A stretch of DNA of 64,000 nucleotides from JANSXG01 sp965652425 (GTDB lineage Bacteria; Planctomycetota; Phycisphaerae; Phycisphaerales; UBA1924): NCBI GenBank assembly GCA_965652425.1, contig CBFGVX010000004.1:1-64000 (forward strand), read 5' to 3'. The position numbers and the translations under genes were made by a program. Positions 32,702 through 44,289 of this stretch are shown piece after piece; positions within the stretch are counted from its first letter, which is position 1, and the number at the start of each line of letters is the position of its first letter. The notes below the pieces were generated by a model. That model had not been told where the DNA came from. It did no database searches and worked only from the letters and a program-made list of their open reading frames with translations.

Positions 32702-34011
32702 GAGCGAACTCCCGAGTCTCCGGTGCAGCGAGCGTTTTCCAGGATTGTCCATCCGGTGCGCTGGAACGCGGGGAATCTTGACATGGTTGCAACGATAAGC
32801 GTCTGATCCGCCGGATCGATGTTCATATCGAGCGAAAGACCGGTGCGTTCAGACAATGTGTTGTGAAGCGAGAGCTGCATGGAATACACACGCTCGCGCA
32901 TGGCCCAATTGTCCAGACTCTCTGCGACATCCAACGCGGAGCCGAGAAGGGATTTCATCGCCGCCTGCAGTTCTGGGCCATCGAGCGATCGCAGCGCTAT
33001 GTTGGTCCCGAAAATGCAGGTCCATCCCCAGCTCTCGAGCCAATCTCCCTTGGGCCATGGATCGGTCGAAAGCGCCGCTTCGACACGATGAATCAGTTCT
33101 GAGACAACCGCAGCGCCATCCAGGTCGCCTCGATAGGCGAGACATTCCTGTAAACCCGCCTCGCAGGTGTTGGCAATGCCAGCGATCTGCCTGTCACCCA
33201 ATCGCTCGGCAAGCATCAGATACATGTCGCGTGAGCGTGTGAGGTCATCGATGGCCAGATCGCAGTGCCGCGATGCCTCTTCTGGCTCCGCGGCCATGAG
33301 GCGTCTGCGGATGTTGCCACGCAGATAATGCACGAATGCGACTCGCTTGTGATCAACATCGCGTTCGGGCGGGTTTGATTCGTAGTGGTTGGCGAGTAGC
33401 TCGGCCGTACCCAGGGCCGGCTCAAGATCCCACAGACTGTACCAGGCGTTAGCGAGCGTCGACCTGAGAATGTTTCGGGTGTAGGAACTGACTCCGGTGC
33501 TGGCCAGTCCCCTGCGACAAGCGTCCACCTCCTGAGTGTATCGGCCAAGACCGTCCCAGCCCGATGCCTCCATCGCACACGCGAAGGCACGCCGCTCCTG
33601 GCTGTCGGCCACGGCGTACATCCGCATCGCACGATCGATCATGTCGCGATACCGGCCGTCGTCGTGCGCTTCGCGTGCTTCGGCGTACAGGAACTCGAAA
33701 TCCTTCTGGGGTTTCGATTCGCCCCCGTTCTTCCGGGATTTGAACTCGACCATCGCGATCGGGGGCTGAGACATGCCGTTCAGCGCCGACCCATTCCAGA
33801 TGGTTTCGAGGACTGAACCGACGGGCCAATCCAGCGCCCTGGCCAGAGCGACGACGAAGTCGCTCTTCGGGTTGCCGCTCTCGGGGTAAACCTTGGTGGG
33901 ATCCCGACGCAGTTGACGAGCGAGTTCGGCCCTGCTCCACCCACGGGTAGTTCTGGCGAGGTCGATCAGGCGATGAAGGCGCTCGGTCCGAGCTTTATCC
34001 TGGGTCGTCAT
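32698..34011 (-). CDS. XRE-family regulator with TPR-like helical domain
   Basis: 437 residues from an ATG with GGAGGA directly upstream. Residues about 8-60 form a Cro/C1-type HTH (LIDLARTTRGWSRAELARQL, then VVALARALDWPVGSVLETIW). The remaining ~370 residues are alpha-helical repeats resembling TPR (e.g. RRAFACAMEASGWDGLGRYTQEVDACRRGL), typical of peptide- or starvation-responsive regulators. Its stop overlaps the PEP-CTERM gene's start, so it may control surface-protein production. Ligand unknown. Confidence 0.82.
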   Translation of the reverse strand: MTTQDKARTERLHRLIDLARTTRGWSRAELARQLRRDPTKVYPESGNPKSDFVVALARALDWPVGSVLETIWNGSALNGMSQPPIAMVEFKSRKNGGESKPQKDFEFLYAEAREAHDDGRYRDMIDRAMRMYAVADSQERRAFACAMEASGWDGLGRYTQEVDACRRGLASTGVSSYTRNILRSTLANAWYSLWDLEPALGTAELLANHYESNPPERDVDHKRVAFVHYLRGNIRRRLMAAEPEEASRHCDLAIDDLTRSRDMYLMLAERLGDRQIAGIANTCEAGLQECLAYRGDLDGAAVVSELIHRVEAALSTDPWPKGDWLESWGWTCIFGTNIALRSLDGPELQAAMKSLLGSALDVAESLDNWAMRERVYSMQLSLHNTLSERTGLSLDMNIDPADQTLIVATMSRFPAFQRTGWTILENARCTGDSGVRS

Positions 34012-34088
34012 GAATCCTCCAAGGCAACAGCGCCTGCTTCCGGTCTTGGCACCACCGTATACGCACCGCAGCGTCGTGCCGTTCCACA

Positions 34089-34117
34089 ATCATGAGACAC
34101 AAACCGGTCGCAGACAA
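34089..34117 (-). promoter_or_regulatory. Candidate sigma-70 promoter of the XRE regulator
   Basis: On the minus strand TTGTCT (34117-34112), 17 bases, then CATGAT (34094-34089). Transcription would start about 70 bases before the ATG at 34011. A CGTATACG palindrome lies between promoter and gene and could be an autoregulatory site. Confidence 0.4.
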
Positions 34118-34151
34118 GGATTTTTTCAGACCGAGACCTAACCAATCCCTA

Positions 34152-36779
<2,628 letters not shown>

Positions 36780-37159
36780 GGGCTACCCCCCTTTCAGCGG
36801 CGGTTACCACGAACTCTGCAACACCTATACCGAAACCAGTTTCGCCAATCATGCTGTATCTGGCTGTTTCTTTGTCCCGTCAATATAGTTTGGAACTGCC
36901 ATTGCCCGACCAGACTGCCGCTCTGGCAGCCGGTGTTCACTACTTAGGGCCAATATTGCCCACTCTGAACTGGGCAAAATCTGTTCCAAGGCAGATCTTC
37001 CAGTGGCTGCGAAGAGGGCAGCCCAAAGGATCCCCGAACCGAGTTCTTCAGAAAGAACTGAGTCCTCCCGTCGAATCCAACACCTGATGCAGAGGGTCTA
37101 TACTCACCACTTCTGCAATTGCCGGGTGGCTGCGGAGCGGGTTCCACCGCATTGAGGGC
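36780..37159. other. Divergent intergenic region between clpB and the RND operon
   Basis: 380 bases with no supportable gene. It must hold both promoters. On the minus strand TTGACG followed by 17 bases and GATACA is a weak clpB promoter candidate; on the plus strand TATACT at 37099-37104 could be the RND operon -10. A palindrome AGTTCTT-CAGA-AAGAACT at 37042-37059 and a CTGCC-GCTCT-GGCAG hairpin may be regulator sites. The stretch is slightly more AT-rich than its surroundings. Confidence 0.5.
37042..37059. promoter_or_regulatory. Palindrome upstream of the RND operon
   Basis: AGTTCTT and AAGAACT are exact complements around a 4-base spacer, 40 bases upstream of a TATACT hexamer. Size and position suit a dimeric repressor or activator site; no regulator gene is adjacent. 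Confidence 0.3.
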
Positions 37160-38533
37160 GTGAGCGTGAAGAAAGCGGATCAGTCGACGCAGCGAAAAGG
37201 GTCGGCGGCGGTTCGTTTGGGGCTGCGGTTGCTTGCGGGCTTGGCCGTGTTTCTGTTGTGTTTGACGGCATTTCAGGTGCTCAGGAGCAACAGGCCGCAA
37301 CCCGCGCAAGTTCAGGACAGGGTTCAGACTCGTTTGGTGGAAGCCATCCCAGCGAGCATCCAGGAGGTTCAGCGAAGCTTCGTCGGGTACGGCAGCACAT
37401 CTGCCGTTCGATCGACGACGGTCGCCTCTCAGATCACGGCTCAGGTCGTCGATCGCCCGGACGCGATCCGGGTCGGGGCCTGGGTCCGTGAGGGTGACCT
37501 GCTCGTCCGGCTGGAGAGCGATGTGTTCCGGGAACGCGAGCGTTCCTCAGCTTCGACCGTTGCCGCGCTGGAATCGGATCTGGACGCATTGGATGTCGAA
37601 TTGGAATCGTCGCAGGAGCGCCTGCGGCTTGCCGATCTCAACATTGAGCTCATCGACAACGAGATTGCCGATCTCGTGTCCGCGGTGGAACGCGGGGGCG
37701 CCCGCCAGATCGAGGTTGACCGCCTGAGACGGCAGAAAACCACCCTCGAACTCGAACGAGAATCACTTCGCCAAATCATCGATGGCATTCCTTCCCGCCG
37801 ATCGGCTCTGGAGTCACGGATCGCAGCACAACGAGCGGAACTCGCTCTGGCTCAGATCGATCTGGCTCGTGCAGGCATCGTTTCACCGATCAGTGGGTTC
37901 ATCTCGGAAATCTACGCCGATGCAGGAGATTCGCTGTCCTCCGGCCAGTCCGTGGCAAGGATCGTCGATCTACGGCTGATCGAAGTCCCCCTGCGGATCA
38001 ACGCCTCGGCGACGGCGATGCTCAGGGTCGGGGATCGAGCGACGGTCGAGCCGTCATCAGGCTCGGCTTCGTACGAAGGCGTCGTGAAGCGAATCGCCCC
38101 GGAGATTGACCCTGCTTCCAGAACCGTGACGGTCTTTGTCGAGATCGAGCAGGATGTCGATACATCGAGCACGGTGAATCCGAGCGAACTGCTCCTCCCC
38201 GGACAGTTTGTTTCCGGGAGAGTCATCTCTTCTCAAGCGATCCGGGCTTTTCTACTGCCGAGGGTCGCGGTGCGTGCGGATCGGGTCATGGTGATCGATC
38301 CGGATACGAGCACCGCCCAGCCGCGAACCGCTCTTGTCGAGTTTTACACCGAAGGGGATCAGGAAAGCGGTCGGCGCACGCAGTGGGCAGCGGTGAGCGC
38401 AGAAGCTGCTCGAATTCCCGATTGGATGCCCCCGCTGCTGCGAGAAGGCGATCTGGTCATAATCAGCAATCTTGACGGCCTTCCGTCCGGAACACCGGTC
38501 CGCACCCTCAACGAGAGCGGACAGACCCCATGA
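37160..38533 (+). CDS. RND efflux periplasmic adaptor (HlyD/MexA family)
   Basis: 457 residues from a GTG. N-terminal TM segment (about 20-42), lipoyl halves (VVDRPDAIRVGAWVREGDLLVRLES and IVSPISGFISEIYADAGDSL), a coiled-coil hairpin (about 125-225), and beta-barrel/MP domains. It bridges the following RND pump and an outer-membrane channel, which is not encoded nearby. The stop overlaps the pump ATG. Confidence 0.9.
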   Translation: MSVKKADQSTQRKGSAAVRLGLRLLAGLAVFLLCLTAFQVLRSNRPQPAQVQDRVQTRLVEAIPASIQEVQRSFVGYGSTSAVRSTTVASQITAQVVDRPDAIRVGAWVREGDLLVRLESDVFRERERSSASTVAALESDLDALDVELESSQERLRLADLNIELIDNEIADLVSAVERGGARQIEVDRLRRQKTTLELERESLRQIIDGIPSRRSALESRIAAQRAELALAQIDLARAGIVSPISGFISEIYADAGDSLSSGQSVARIVDLRLIEVPLRINASATAMLRVGDRATVEPSSGSASYEGVVKRIAPEIDPASRTVTVFVEIEQDVDTSSTVNPSELLLPGQFVSGRVISSQAIRAFLLPRVAVRADRVMVIDPDTSTAQPRTALVEFYTEGDQESGRRTQWAAVSAEAARIPDWMPPLLREGDLVIISNLDGLPSGTPVRTLNESGQTP

Positions 38534-41500
38534 GTCTCGCTGCTTTCGGTGTCCGCAAACCAGTAGTCGCCAACCTTGTGATGTTCGCGATCATCGGTGC
38601 GGGGGTGGTGTTCGGGCTGAGTCTCCGGCGCGAATTTTTCCCTGAATCCGAAGCCCGCCAGATCGTCATCAACGCGCCGTACCCCGGTGCCTCACCGGAT
38701 GAGGTCGAGCGCACACTGGCGATCAAAATCGAGGATGCGGTCGCGGACCTCGATGACATTAAAGAGTTGACCTCCTCGGTCTCGGAAGGCATCGCGAGCA
38801 TCACGATCGAATTCCGTGATGGTGTCGACATCAACGAAATGCTCTTCGAGGTCAAACGCGAGATGGACGCGCTGCAGGACCTGCCAGAAGAATCCGAGCG
38901 GATCGTCGTTGACAAGTTTGAACCGAATCTTCCGGTCTGCGTGCTCTCGATCTACGGCAACGCCGACGAGCGCACGATGAAGGAGGCCATCCAGCAGATC
39001 CGCGATGACCTCGAAACCCTTCCGGGAATGGGCGACATCACCATCAGCGGCGTACGAACCGACGAAGTCACCGTCGAAGTTCCAGAACGCGAACTCCTCA
39101 AGCACGGTCTGAGTCTTCCTGCGATCAGCGACGCGATCTCGCAGGCCATGCGTGAACTACCCGCGGGATCCGTCCGATCGGAATCCCTGAATACGGCTAT
39201 CCGCACGATGGGGGTCGAGGACCGGGTCGATTCCATCCGCAGCATCATCATCAAAGCCGGAAACGGCCAGTCCTTGCGGCTCGGCGACATCGCCCAGGTC
39301 CGCGCGGGATTCGCCGATGTCGATTTGCGAACTCGCCTGAACGGCGAACCGAGCGTTTCACTGACCGTGTTCAAGGTCGGTTCTCAGGACGCGGTTGAGA
39401 TGGCGGACATGGTCAAGGCCTACAAGCTCGGGCGGGAAGTCGCCGCCGGCCGAGCGGAACCGATCACACTGACGCCGCTCGAATTCATCCGAGCCAAGTT
39501 CCGTCCTCAAGAAGATACAACGCCTCCGTCAGATCGGATCGCTGCCTACGAACTCGGACTTTCCCGCACCACCCCGCCACCTGGCGAACTCGCCATCACC
39601 ACGGATCTTGCGCGATTCATCGTAGGCAGACTCGACCTGCTCACTCGGAACGCGCTGGCCGGGGGCGTGCTGGTCCTGCTCGTACTGGTTCTCTTCCTGA
39701 ACCTGCGTGTCGCATTCTGGACCGCGGTCGGACTGGGCGTTTCGCTGCTCGGAACCCTCGCCGCAATGAGTCTGCTGGGTTACACGCTGAATCTGCTGAC
39801 CATGTTCGGGCTGATCATCGTGGTCGGTCTGCTCGTGGACGACGCGATCGTGGTGGCGGAGAACATCACCCGGAGGTACGAAGAAGGTGACGACCCGGAC
39901 ACAGCCGCGGTCGACGGAACCAACCAGGTGAACTGGCCTGTCGTCGCGACGATCGTCACAACGATCTGCGCGTTCCTGCCGCTCGCGCTGATCGAGGGGC
40001 AGATCGGCGATCTGCTCGGCTCCCTTCCCGTGGTTGTGGCGTGTGCGCTCATTGTGTCGCTCGCGGAGGCGCTGTTCATTCTCCCCGTTCACATGGCGCA
40101 CAGTCTTCACAAGCACAGGCGCGCCAGCGGCGCTCAGGACAACGGCGTCATCGCACGCGCCGAAGCCGTCGCAGACCGATACCGCACCCGGTTTTTCAGC
40201 GGCCTGCTGATCCCGCTCTACACTTCCACCGTCCGCATCCTGCTCCGTGCGCGATACCTGACGGTGACCTGCGCACTTTCTTCTTTGATCCTCTGCTTCG
40301 GTTTGGTGGCTGGCGGCATCGTGGAATCCACCTTCCTCGAATCATCCGATGCGGAAACCGTGAACATCGAGCTCCAGATGCCGATCGGCACGCCAGCATC
40401 CCGCACGGATGAGTATGTCAAGCGAATAGAACGAGCTGCGGTGGCTCAGGACGAAGTATCCGCCGTGTTCGCGCAGGTCGGTGCGGTCAATTCCATCGAT
40501 GGCGGCAGCGAAAGTTCGCAGCAGTCTCATATCGCTCAGGCGATCCTCGAACTCAAGCCCGTCGAGCAGCGCGACCGATCCAGCGAGCAGGTGATCAACG
40601 CGATCCGCGAACAGATCGGAGAGCTTCCGGGCATCAAATCCCTGAGAATCGAAGAGCTCTCCGGCGGCCCCGGTGGACCGCCCATCACGCTCACAGTCAC
40701 CGGTGAGAACCCCGCCCGCATGATGCCGGTCGTCGATGCGATCAAGTCCGCTCTCGCCGATTACGACGGCGTAAGGGATATCGCCGACAACTCGGACTCC
40801 GGCCGTCGCGAGCTTCAGATCACCCTGAAAGACACCGGGCGCGAACTCGGATTCACGCAGACCTCTCTCGGTCAGCAGATTCGCGGGGCGGTCTTCGGTC
40901 TGGAGGCGTACACCTTCGCCGGTGTTCGCGAAGATGTTGATGTCCGCGTCATGCTTCCCGAGGACTCGCGTCGTTCGCTCGCCGCGATCGAACAGATGCG
41001 TGTATTCAGTCCGGTGGGCATCGCGGTGCCGCTTCAGGAGATCGCGGAGTTGCGCGACACCGATGGGTACGCGACGATCCGTCGCCTGAACCGCGCCCGT
41101 GCGATCAGCGTCACGGCGGAAGTGAACCGTGCCCTCGTCAATCCAGAGCAACTCATCGCCGACCTCAGGCCACGACTGCGAGAACTCGAGAACGCGAACC
41201 CCGGAATACGAATTCTTGAGCGTGGACGCCAGCAGGACAACGCCGAGTCGCTCGCCTCGCTCCCGATCGGAATGCTGGTCGCCATCGGCCTGATCTACTT
41301 CACCCTGGCGTGGTTGTTCGGGAGTTATGTGCAGCCGTTCATCGTCCTCAGCGCGGTCCCGTTCGCCGCGATCGGCATGATCCTCGGACACCTTGTGCTC
41401 GGTTTCACGATGACGATTCTCTCGTTCATCGGTTTTATTGCGCTCAGCGGTATCGTGGTCAACGACTCACTGATCTACATGTCGTTCTACAACCGTCTCC

Positions 41501-41844
41501 GCGATTCCGGCATGCACATCGAGGACGCCTGCGTGGAAACCGGACGCGCGAGACTGCGGGCGATCCTGCTGACGACGGTCACCACCGTACTTGGCCTTCT
41601 CCCGCTGCTGCTTGAGCAATCCTTCCAGGCGCGCTTCCTCATCCCGATGGCCATCACGATCGCAGGAGGCCTCGTCTCCGCGACGCTCATCATCCTCGTC
41701 GCACTCCCGTGCCTGCTGATGATCTTCGACGACATCCGCCGCTTTGTACGATGGGCGTGGTCGGGCGGACGCGAACCCTTGGCCCGAGCCGAACCGACCG
41801 GCGAAGGCATGGGCGTTCTGACTGCACGCTTCGATGATGCCTGA
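38530..41844 (+). CDS. RND (AcrB-type) efflux pump
   Basis: 1104 residues with the 12-TM RND layout: TM1 near residues 14-32, porter loop with DLDDIKELTSSVSEG, TM2-6 from about 378, proton-relay motif GLLVDDAIVVAENI (about 432-445), second porter loop, TM7-12 in the C-terminal part (FIALSGIVVNDSLIYM). A proton-driven exporter. A segment of about 45 residues (roughly 318-362, Pro-rich, before TM2) is longer than in AcrB. Substrate class (drug, lipid, metal) is unclear; the sequence leans to the HAE rather than the CzcA type. Confidence 0.93.
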   Translation: MSLAAFGVRKPVVANLVMFAIIGAGVVFGLSLRREFFPESEARQIVINAPYPGASPDEVERTLAIKIEDAVADLDDIKELTSSVSEGIASITIEFRDGVDINEMLFEVKREMDALQDLPEESERIVVDKFEPNLPVCVLSIYGNADERTMKEAIQQIRDDLETLPGMGDITISGVRTDEVTVEVPERELLKHGLSLPAISDAISQAMRELPAGSVRSESLNTAIRTMGVEDRVDSIRSIIIKAGNGQSLRLGDIAQVRAGFADVDLRTRLNGEPSVSLTVFKVGSQDAVEMADMVKAYKLGREVAAGRAEPITLTPLEFIRAKFRPQEDTTPPSDRIAAYELGLSRTTPPPGELAITTDLARFIVGRLDLLTRNALAGGVLVLLVLVLFLNLRVAFWTAVGLGVSLLGTLAAMSLLGYTLNLLTMFGLIIVVGLLVDDAIVVAENITRRYEEGDDPDTAAVDGTNQVNWPVVATIVTTICAFLPLALIEGQIGDLLGSLPVVVACALIVSLAEALFILPVHMAHSLHKHRRASGAQDNGVIARAEAVADRYRTRFFSGLLIPLYTSTVRILLRARYLTVTCALSSLILCFGLVAGGIVESTFLESSDAETVNIELQMPIGTPASRTDEYVKRIERAAVAQDEVSAVFAQVGAVNSIDGGSESSQQSHIAQAILELKPVEQRDRSSEQVINAIREQIGELPGIKSLRIEELSGGPGGPPITLTVTGENPARMMPVVDAIKSALADYDGVRDIADNSDSGRRELQITLKDTGRELGFTQTSLGQQIRGAVFGLEAYTFAGVREDVDVRVMLPEDSRRSLAAIEQMRVFSPVGIAVPLQEIAELRDTDGYATIRRLNRARAISVTAEVNRALVNPEQLIADLRPRLRELENANPGIRILERGRQQDNAESLASLPIGMLVAIGLIYFTLAWLFGSYVQPFIVLSAVPFAAIGMILGHLVLGFTMTILSFIGFIALSGIVVNDSLIYMSFYNRLRDSGMHIEDACVETGRARLRAILLTTVTTVLGLLPLLLEQSFQARFLIPMAITIAGGLVSATLIILVALPCLLMIFDDIRRFVRWAWSGGREPLARAEPTGEGMGVLTARFDDA

Positions 41845-41858
41845 AATGAGAGACTGAC

Positions 41859-43718
41859 ATGATGCCATCCCTTCGACGCACGGTTTTCCTGGCACTTTGC
41901 GTGGCGTTGTTCGCTCCATACCACCAAGTCATCGCGGCAGAAACAACAGACCCCGCCTCGCCACGGCCGTTCGGTATCTTCGTGAAGACCGTTCCTCACC
42001 AACCGGTCGATCCGAATTCGGACGACGACCTGCCCGGATTCAGCATCGTTCTCCCGATGGGCGAAGTCCGATCTCTGCCTTCCCGCGGATCCGTAGAACT
42101 CGTCTCCGGCTCATCAACCACACAACTCAGCGACCAGTTGAACGCACTCGGTATCGATCTGCATCGTCCGACCGGTCTGGCTTGGGACGGCACTTCCATC
42201 TGGATCATCGACACCGGCCATCGCCGCATTGTGCGAGCGGTCATGAGTAACGATCAGGCCCGCGTTCTTCGGGCCGAGGAAATCAATCACGATCAGATGC
42301 GCCGCCCGATCGGGGCTACCTGGAACAACGAGACCTCCGAGCTTTTCGTCTCCGATGCATGGTCCGACCGGATCTTCGTGTTCGACTCGGAGGGCAGAAT
42401 GACACGCACCATCTCCGAGCACGGTTCCCAGCGAGGATTCCTGTCCGGTCCGATGGGGCTCGCATGCAGCGACGGCATCCTATATGTCGCGGACTCACGC
42501 AACAGCAGGGTCCAGGCATTCCGCATCGCCGACGGATCGTTTCACTCAGAATTCGGTCTGCATGTCATCCGGCCGCACGAAGCCGAGGGACGCCTTCACT
42601 ACCCCTCCCATGTTCGCTTTGGAGACGGAAACAGCGAACTGATCATTGATGAACCGTGGGAGCGACGAAGCCAGATCTTTCGAAGGGCCGCGGACTCCGA
42701 ATCCGTTCCCGAGCGACTCCCGCTCGGCGCGGACGACTTCGTTCATTACGGGCCGGGCATCGATGCCTACGACCGGCTGCTGGCCATCACCGATCCGGAC
42801 ACCCATACCGTCCGTGTGTTCGATTTATCGCTCGAAACACCCGTCCTCATCGGCGTAGTGGGCGGATACGGCTCGGCACCGCACCAGTTCATCCACCCCG
42901 CATCGGTGGCCTTCCTGCCGCCGACCGATGACCTTCCGCTGCGTCTCGTGGTGGCCGATCGGGGCAACGCCCGCCTCGCGCTGTTCAGTCTCGACTGGTC
43001 CCCGGAGGAAACACTCCGTTTCCGTCCCAGACTCGCCTCGCTCGTCCGCACCGTTGACCTGAGCGTGTTGCACGCGAGATACAAAGATCAGTCTCTCGAT
43101 GCCCCGATCGACCCGGTTTCGGTTGTCGCCACAGATTTGGGTTCCATTGCGGTGCTGGATGAGGCCAACAGCGCGGTGGTCGATTTCGATACCCGGCTTC
43201 GGATGCGAAGCATCGCTCCGTTGCCACCAGTAATCCCAGATACGCCTTCCCTATGGCAACGGCTGCGTGCGCATGCAGAAGTGGGCCTGTTTGCTGTGGA
43301 TTCCGCGTCTGCACGCGTCGTGCGGCTCCGACTCGATCCAAACGGCGATGCGCACGATCTCACCACCATCGAGCTCTCAGACTGGTGCGAAGATCCGTCC
43401 GATATCGTCTGGAACGATGGCACGATTCTTGTCGTCGATCGCAGAGCCCACCGGCTGGTTCAGTTCGATCCCGACTTCCGACCGATCGCATACATCGGTC
43501 AGGAAGGTCTCCATGGAGGTGAGTTCTTCAGCCCGACTTCCGTACTCCAACTGGAGGGCGAACAGATCGCCGTAGTGGACCGAGGGAACCATCGGCTCCA
43601 AATATTCACCGATGATTGGAAACTCAAAACCATCGCTGGTCCCCGCCTGTACCTTCTCGATGCGGTTATCGGCGCAGAGCCGATCCGATCCGACATTCCC
43701 CGGCCAGATTCGGACTGA
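41859..43718 (+). CDS. Secreted NHL-repeat protein
   Basis: 619 residues with a signal peptide (about 1-27). Repeated NHL/six-bladed propeller units are visible, e.g. PTGLAWDGTSIWIIDTGHRRIVRAV, GLACSDGILYVADSRNSRVQAF, LVVADRGNARLALFSLD and IAVVDRGNHRLQIF, in two sets (about 100-370 and 410-610) that probably form two propellers. NHL propellers bind proteins, carbohydrates or RNA; here it is exported. 14 bases downstream of the RND pump, so perhaps in that operon. Confidence 0.82.
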   Translation: MMPSLRRTVFLALCVALFAPYHQVIAAETTDPASPRPFGIFVKTVPHQPVDPNSDDDLPGFSIVLPMGEVRSLPSRGSVELVSGSSTTQLSDQLNALGIDLHRPTGLAWDGTSIWIIDTGHRRIVRAVMSNDQARVLRAEEINHDQMRRPIGATWNNETSELFVSDAWSDRIFVFDSEGRMTRTISEHGSQRGFLSGPMGLACSDGILYVADSRNSRVQAFRIADGSFHSEFGLHVIRPHEAEGRLHYPSHVRFGDGNSELIIDEPWERRSQIFRRAADSESVPERLPLGADDFVHYGPGIDAYDRLLAITDPDTHTVRVFDLSLETPVLIGVVGGYGSAPHQFIHPASVAFLPPTDDLPLRLVVADRGNARLALFSLDWSPEETLRFRPRLASLVRTVDLSVLHARYKDQSLDAPIDPVSVVATDLGSIAVLDEANSAVVDFDTRLRMRSIAPLPPVIPDTPSLWQRLRAHAEVGLFAVDSASARVVRLRLDPNGDAHDLTTIELSDWCEDPSDIVWNDGTILVVDRRAHRLVQFDPDFRPIAYIGQEGLHGGEFFSPTSVLQLEGEQIAVVDRGNHRLQIFTDDWKLKTIAGPRLYLLDAVIGAEPIRSDIPRPDSD

Positions 43719-43743
43719 TCTGAGCCGGAGCATGTTCCGGTGC

Positions 43744-43758
43744 TAATATTGCTGCGTG
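43744..43758 (+). promoter_or_regulatory. Extended -10 element adjoining a GTG start (possible leaderless transcript)
   Basis: TGCTAATAT carries an extended -10 (TGn then TAATAT at 43744-43749). A start site about 7 bases on would fall at the GTG of the YtkA-like gene (43756). A CCGGA-GCATGT-TCCGG hairpin immediately upstream (43725-43740) could end the preceding transcript. Confidence 0.3.
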
Positions 43759-44289
43759 AGCCAGTTGATTCGCCACAGCGCAACCCGACTCGCCGCTGCC
43801 TGCATTGGAGGATGCCTGGCGGCTGTTGTTTGGTCATGCGAAACCGAAGATGCGGCATCGCTCGACTCAAGCCAAACCGAGTCGAGTTTCATCGCTGCTC
43901 TTGATCTCGAAGATGAGTATTGCGGCGACCCCGATGCCCTACCCCCACCGATGGTCTTGGAAGCGAGTACCGCGTCCGGGGATTACCGCGTGCGATTGAT
44001 TGATATCCCAAATCCCGTACCATCGCACCGGATTTTTCCACTTCGAATCGAAGTCCAATCCAACGGGACTGTTCTTCCTGACGATCTTCTTCTCAGAGCC
44101 GACGCCGCGATGCCACATCACGGCCACGGCATGACTGTTGAACCGGTTGTCCGTCGGCTTGATTCCACCCCCGCCGTATTCGATGTCTCGGGCATGATGT
44201 TCCACATGCCCGGCGAGTGGGAGGTCTATATCGATATCGTTGACGGTCCGTACACGGAACGGGTTACCTTCAATGTGTTCGCGCGCTAG
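43756..44289 (+). CDS. YtkA/FixH-like exported protein
   Basis: 177 residues from a GTG. Signal segment (about 8-28), then an acidic stretch and an Ig-like beta domain with the family hallmark MPHHGHGM (about 115-122) and MMFHMPGEWEVYID near the end; the Met/His cluster may bind copper. YtkA-like proteins often sit beside MauG-type di-haem proteins, as here: its 3' end overlaps the next gene by 17 bases. Confidence 0.75.
   Translation: MSQLIRHSATRLAAACIGGCLAAVVWSCETEDAASLDSSQTESSFIAALDLEDEYCGDPDALPPPMVLEASTASGDYRVRLIDIPNPVPSHRIFPLRIEVQSNGTVLPDDLLLRADAAMPHHGHGMTVEPVVRRLDSTPAVFDVSGMMFHMPGEWEVYIDIVDGPYTERVTFNVFAR

Noticed and set aside
36780..37159. CIRCE/HrcA site expected before clpB
   Set aside because: No TTAGCACTC-N9-GAGTGCTAA-like palindrome is present in the upstream region.
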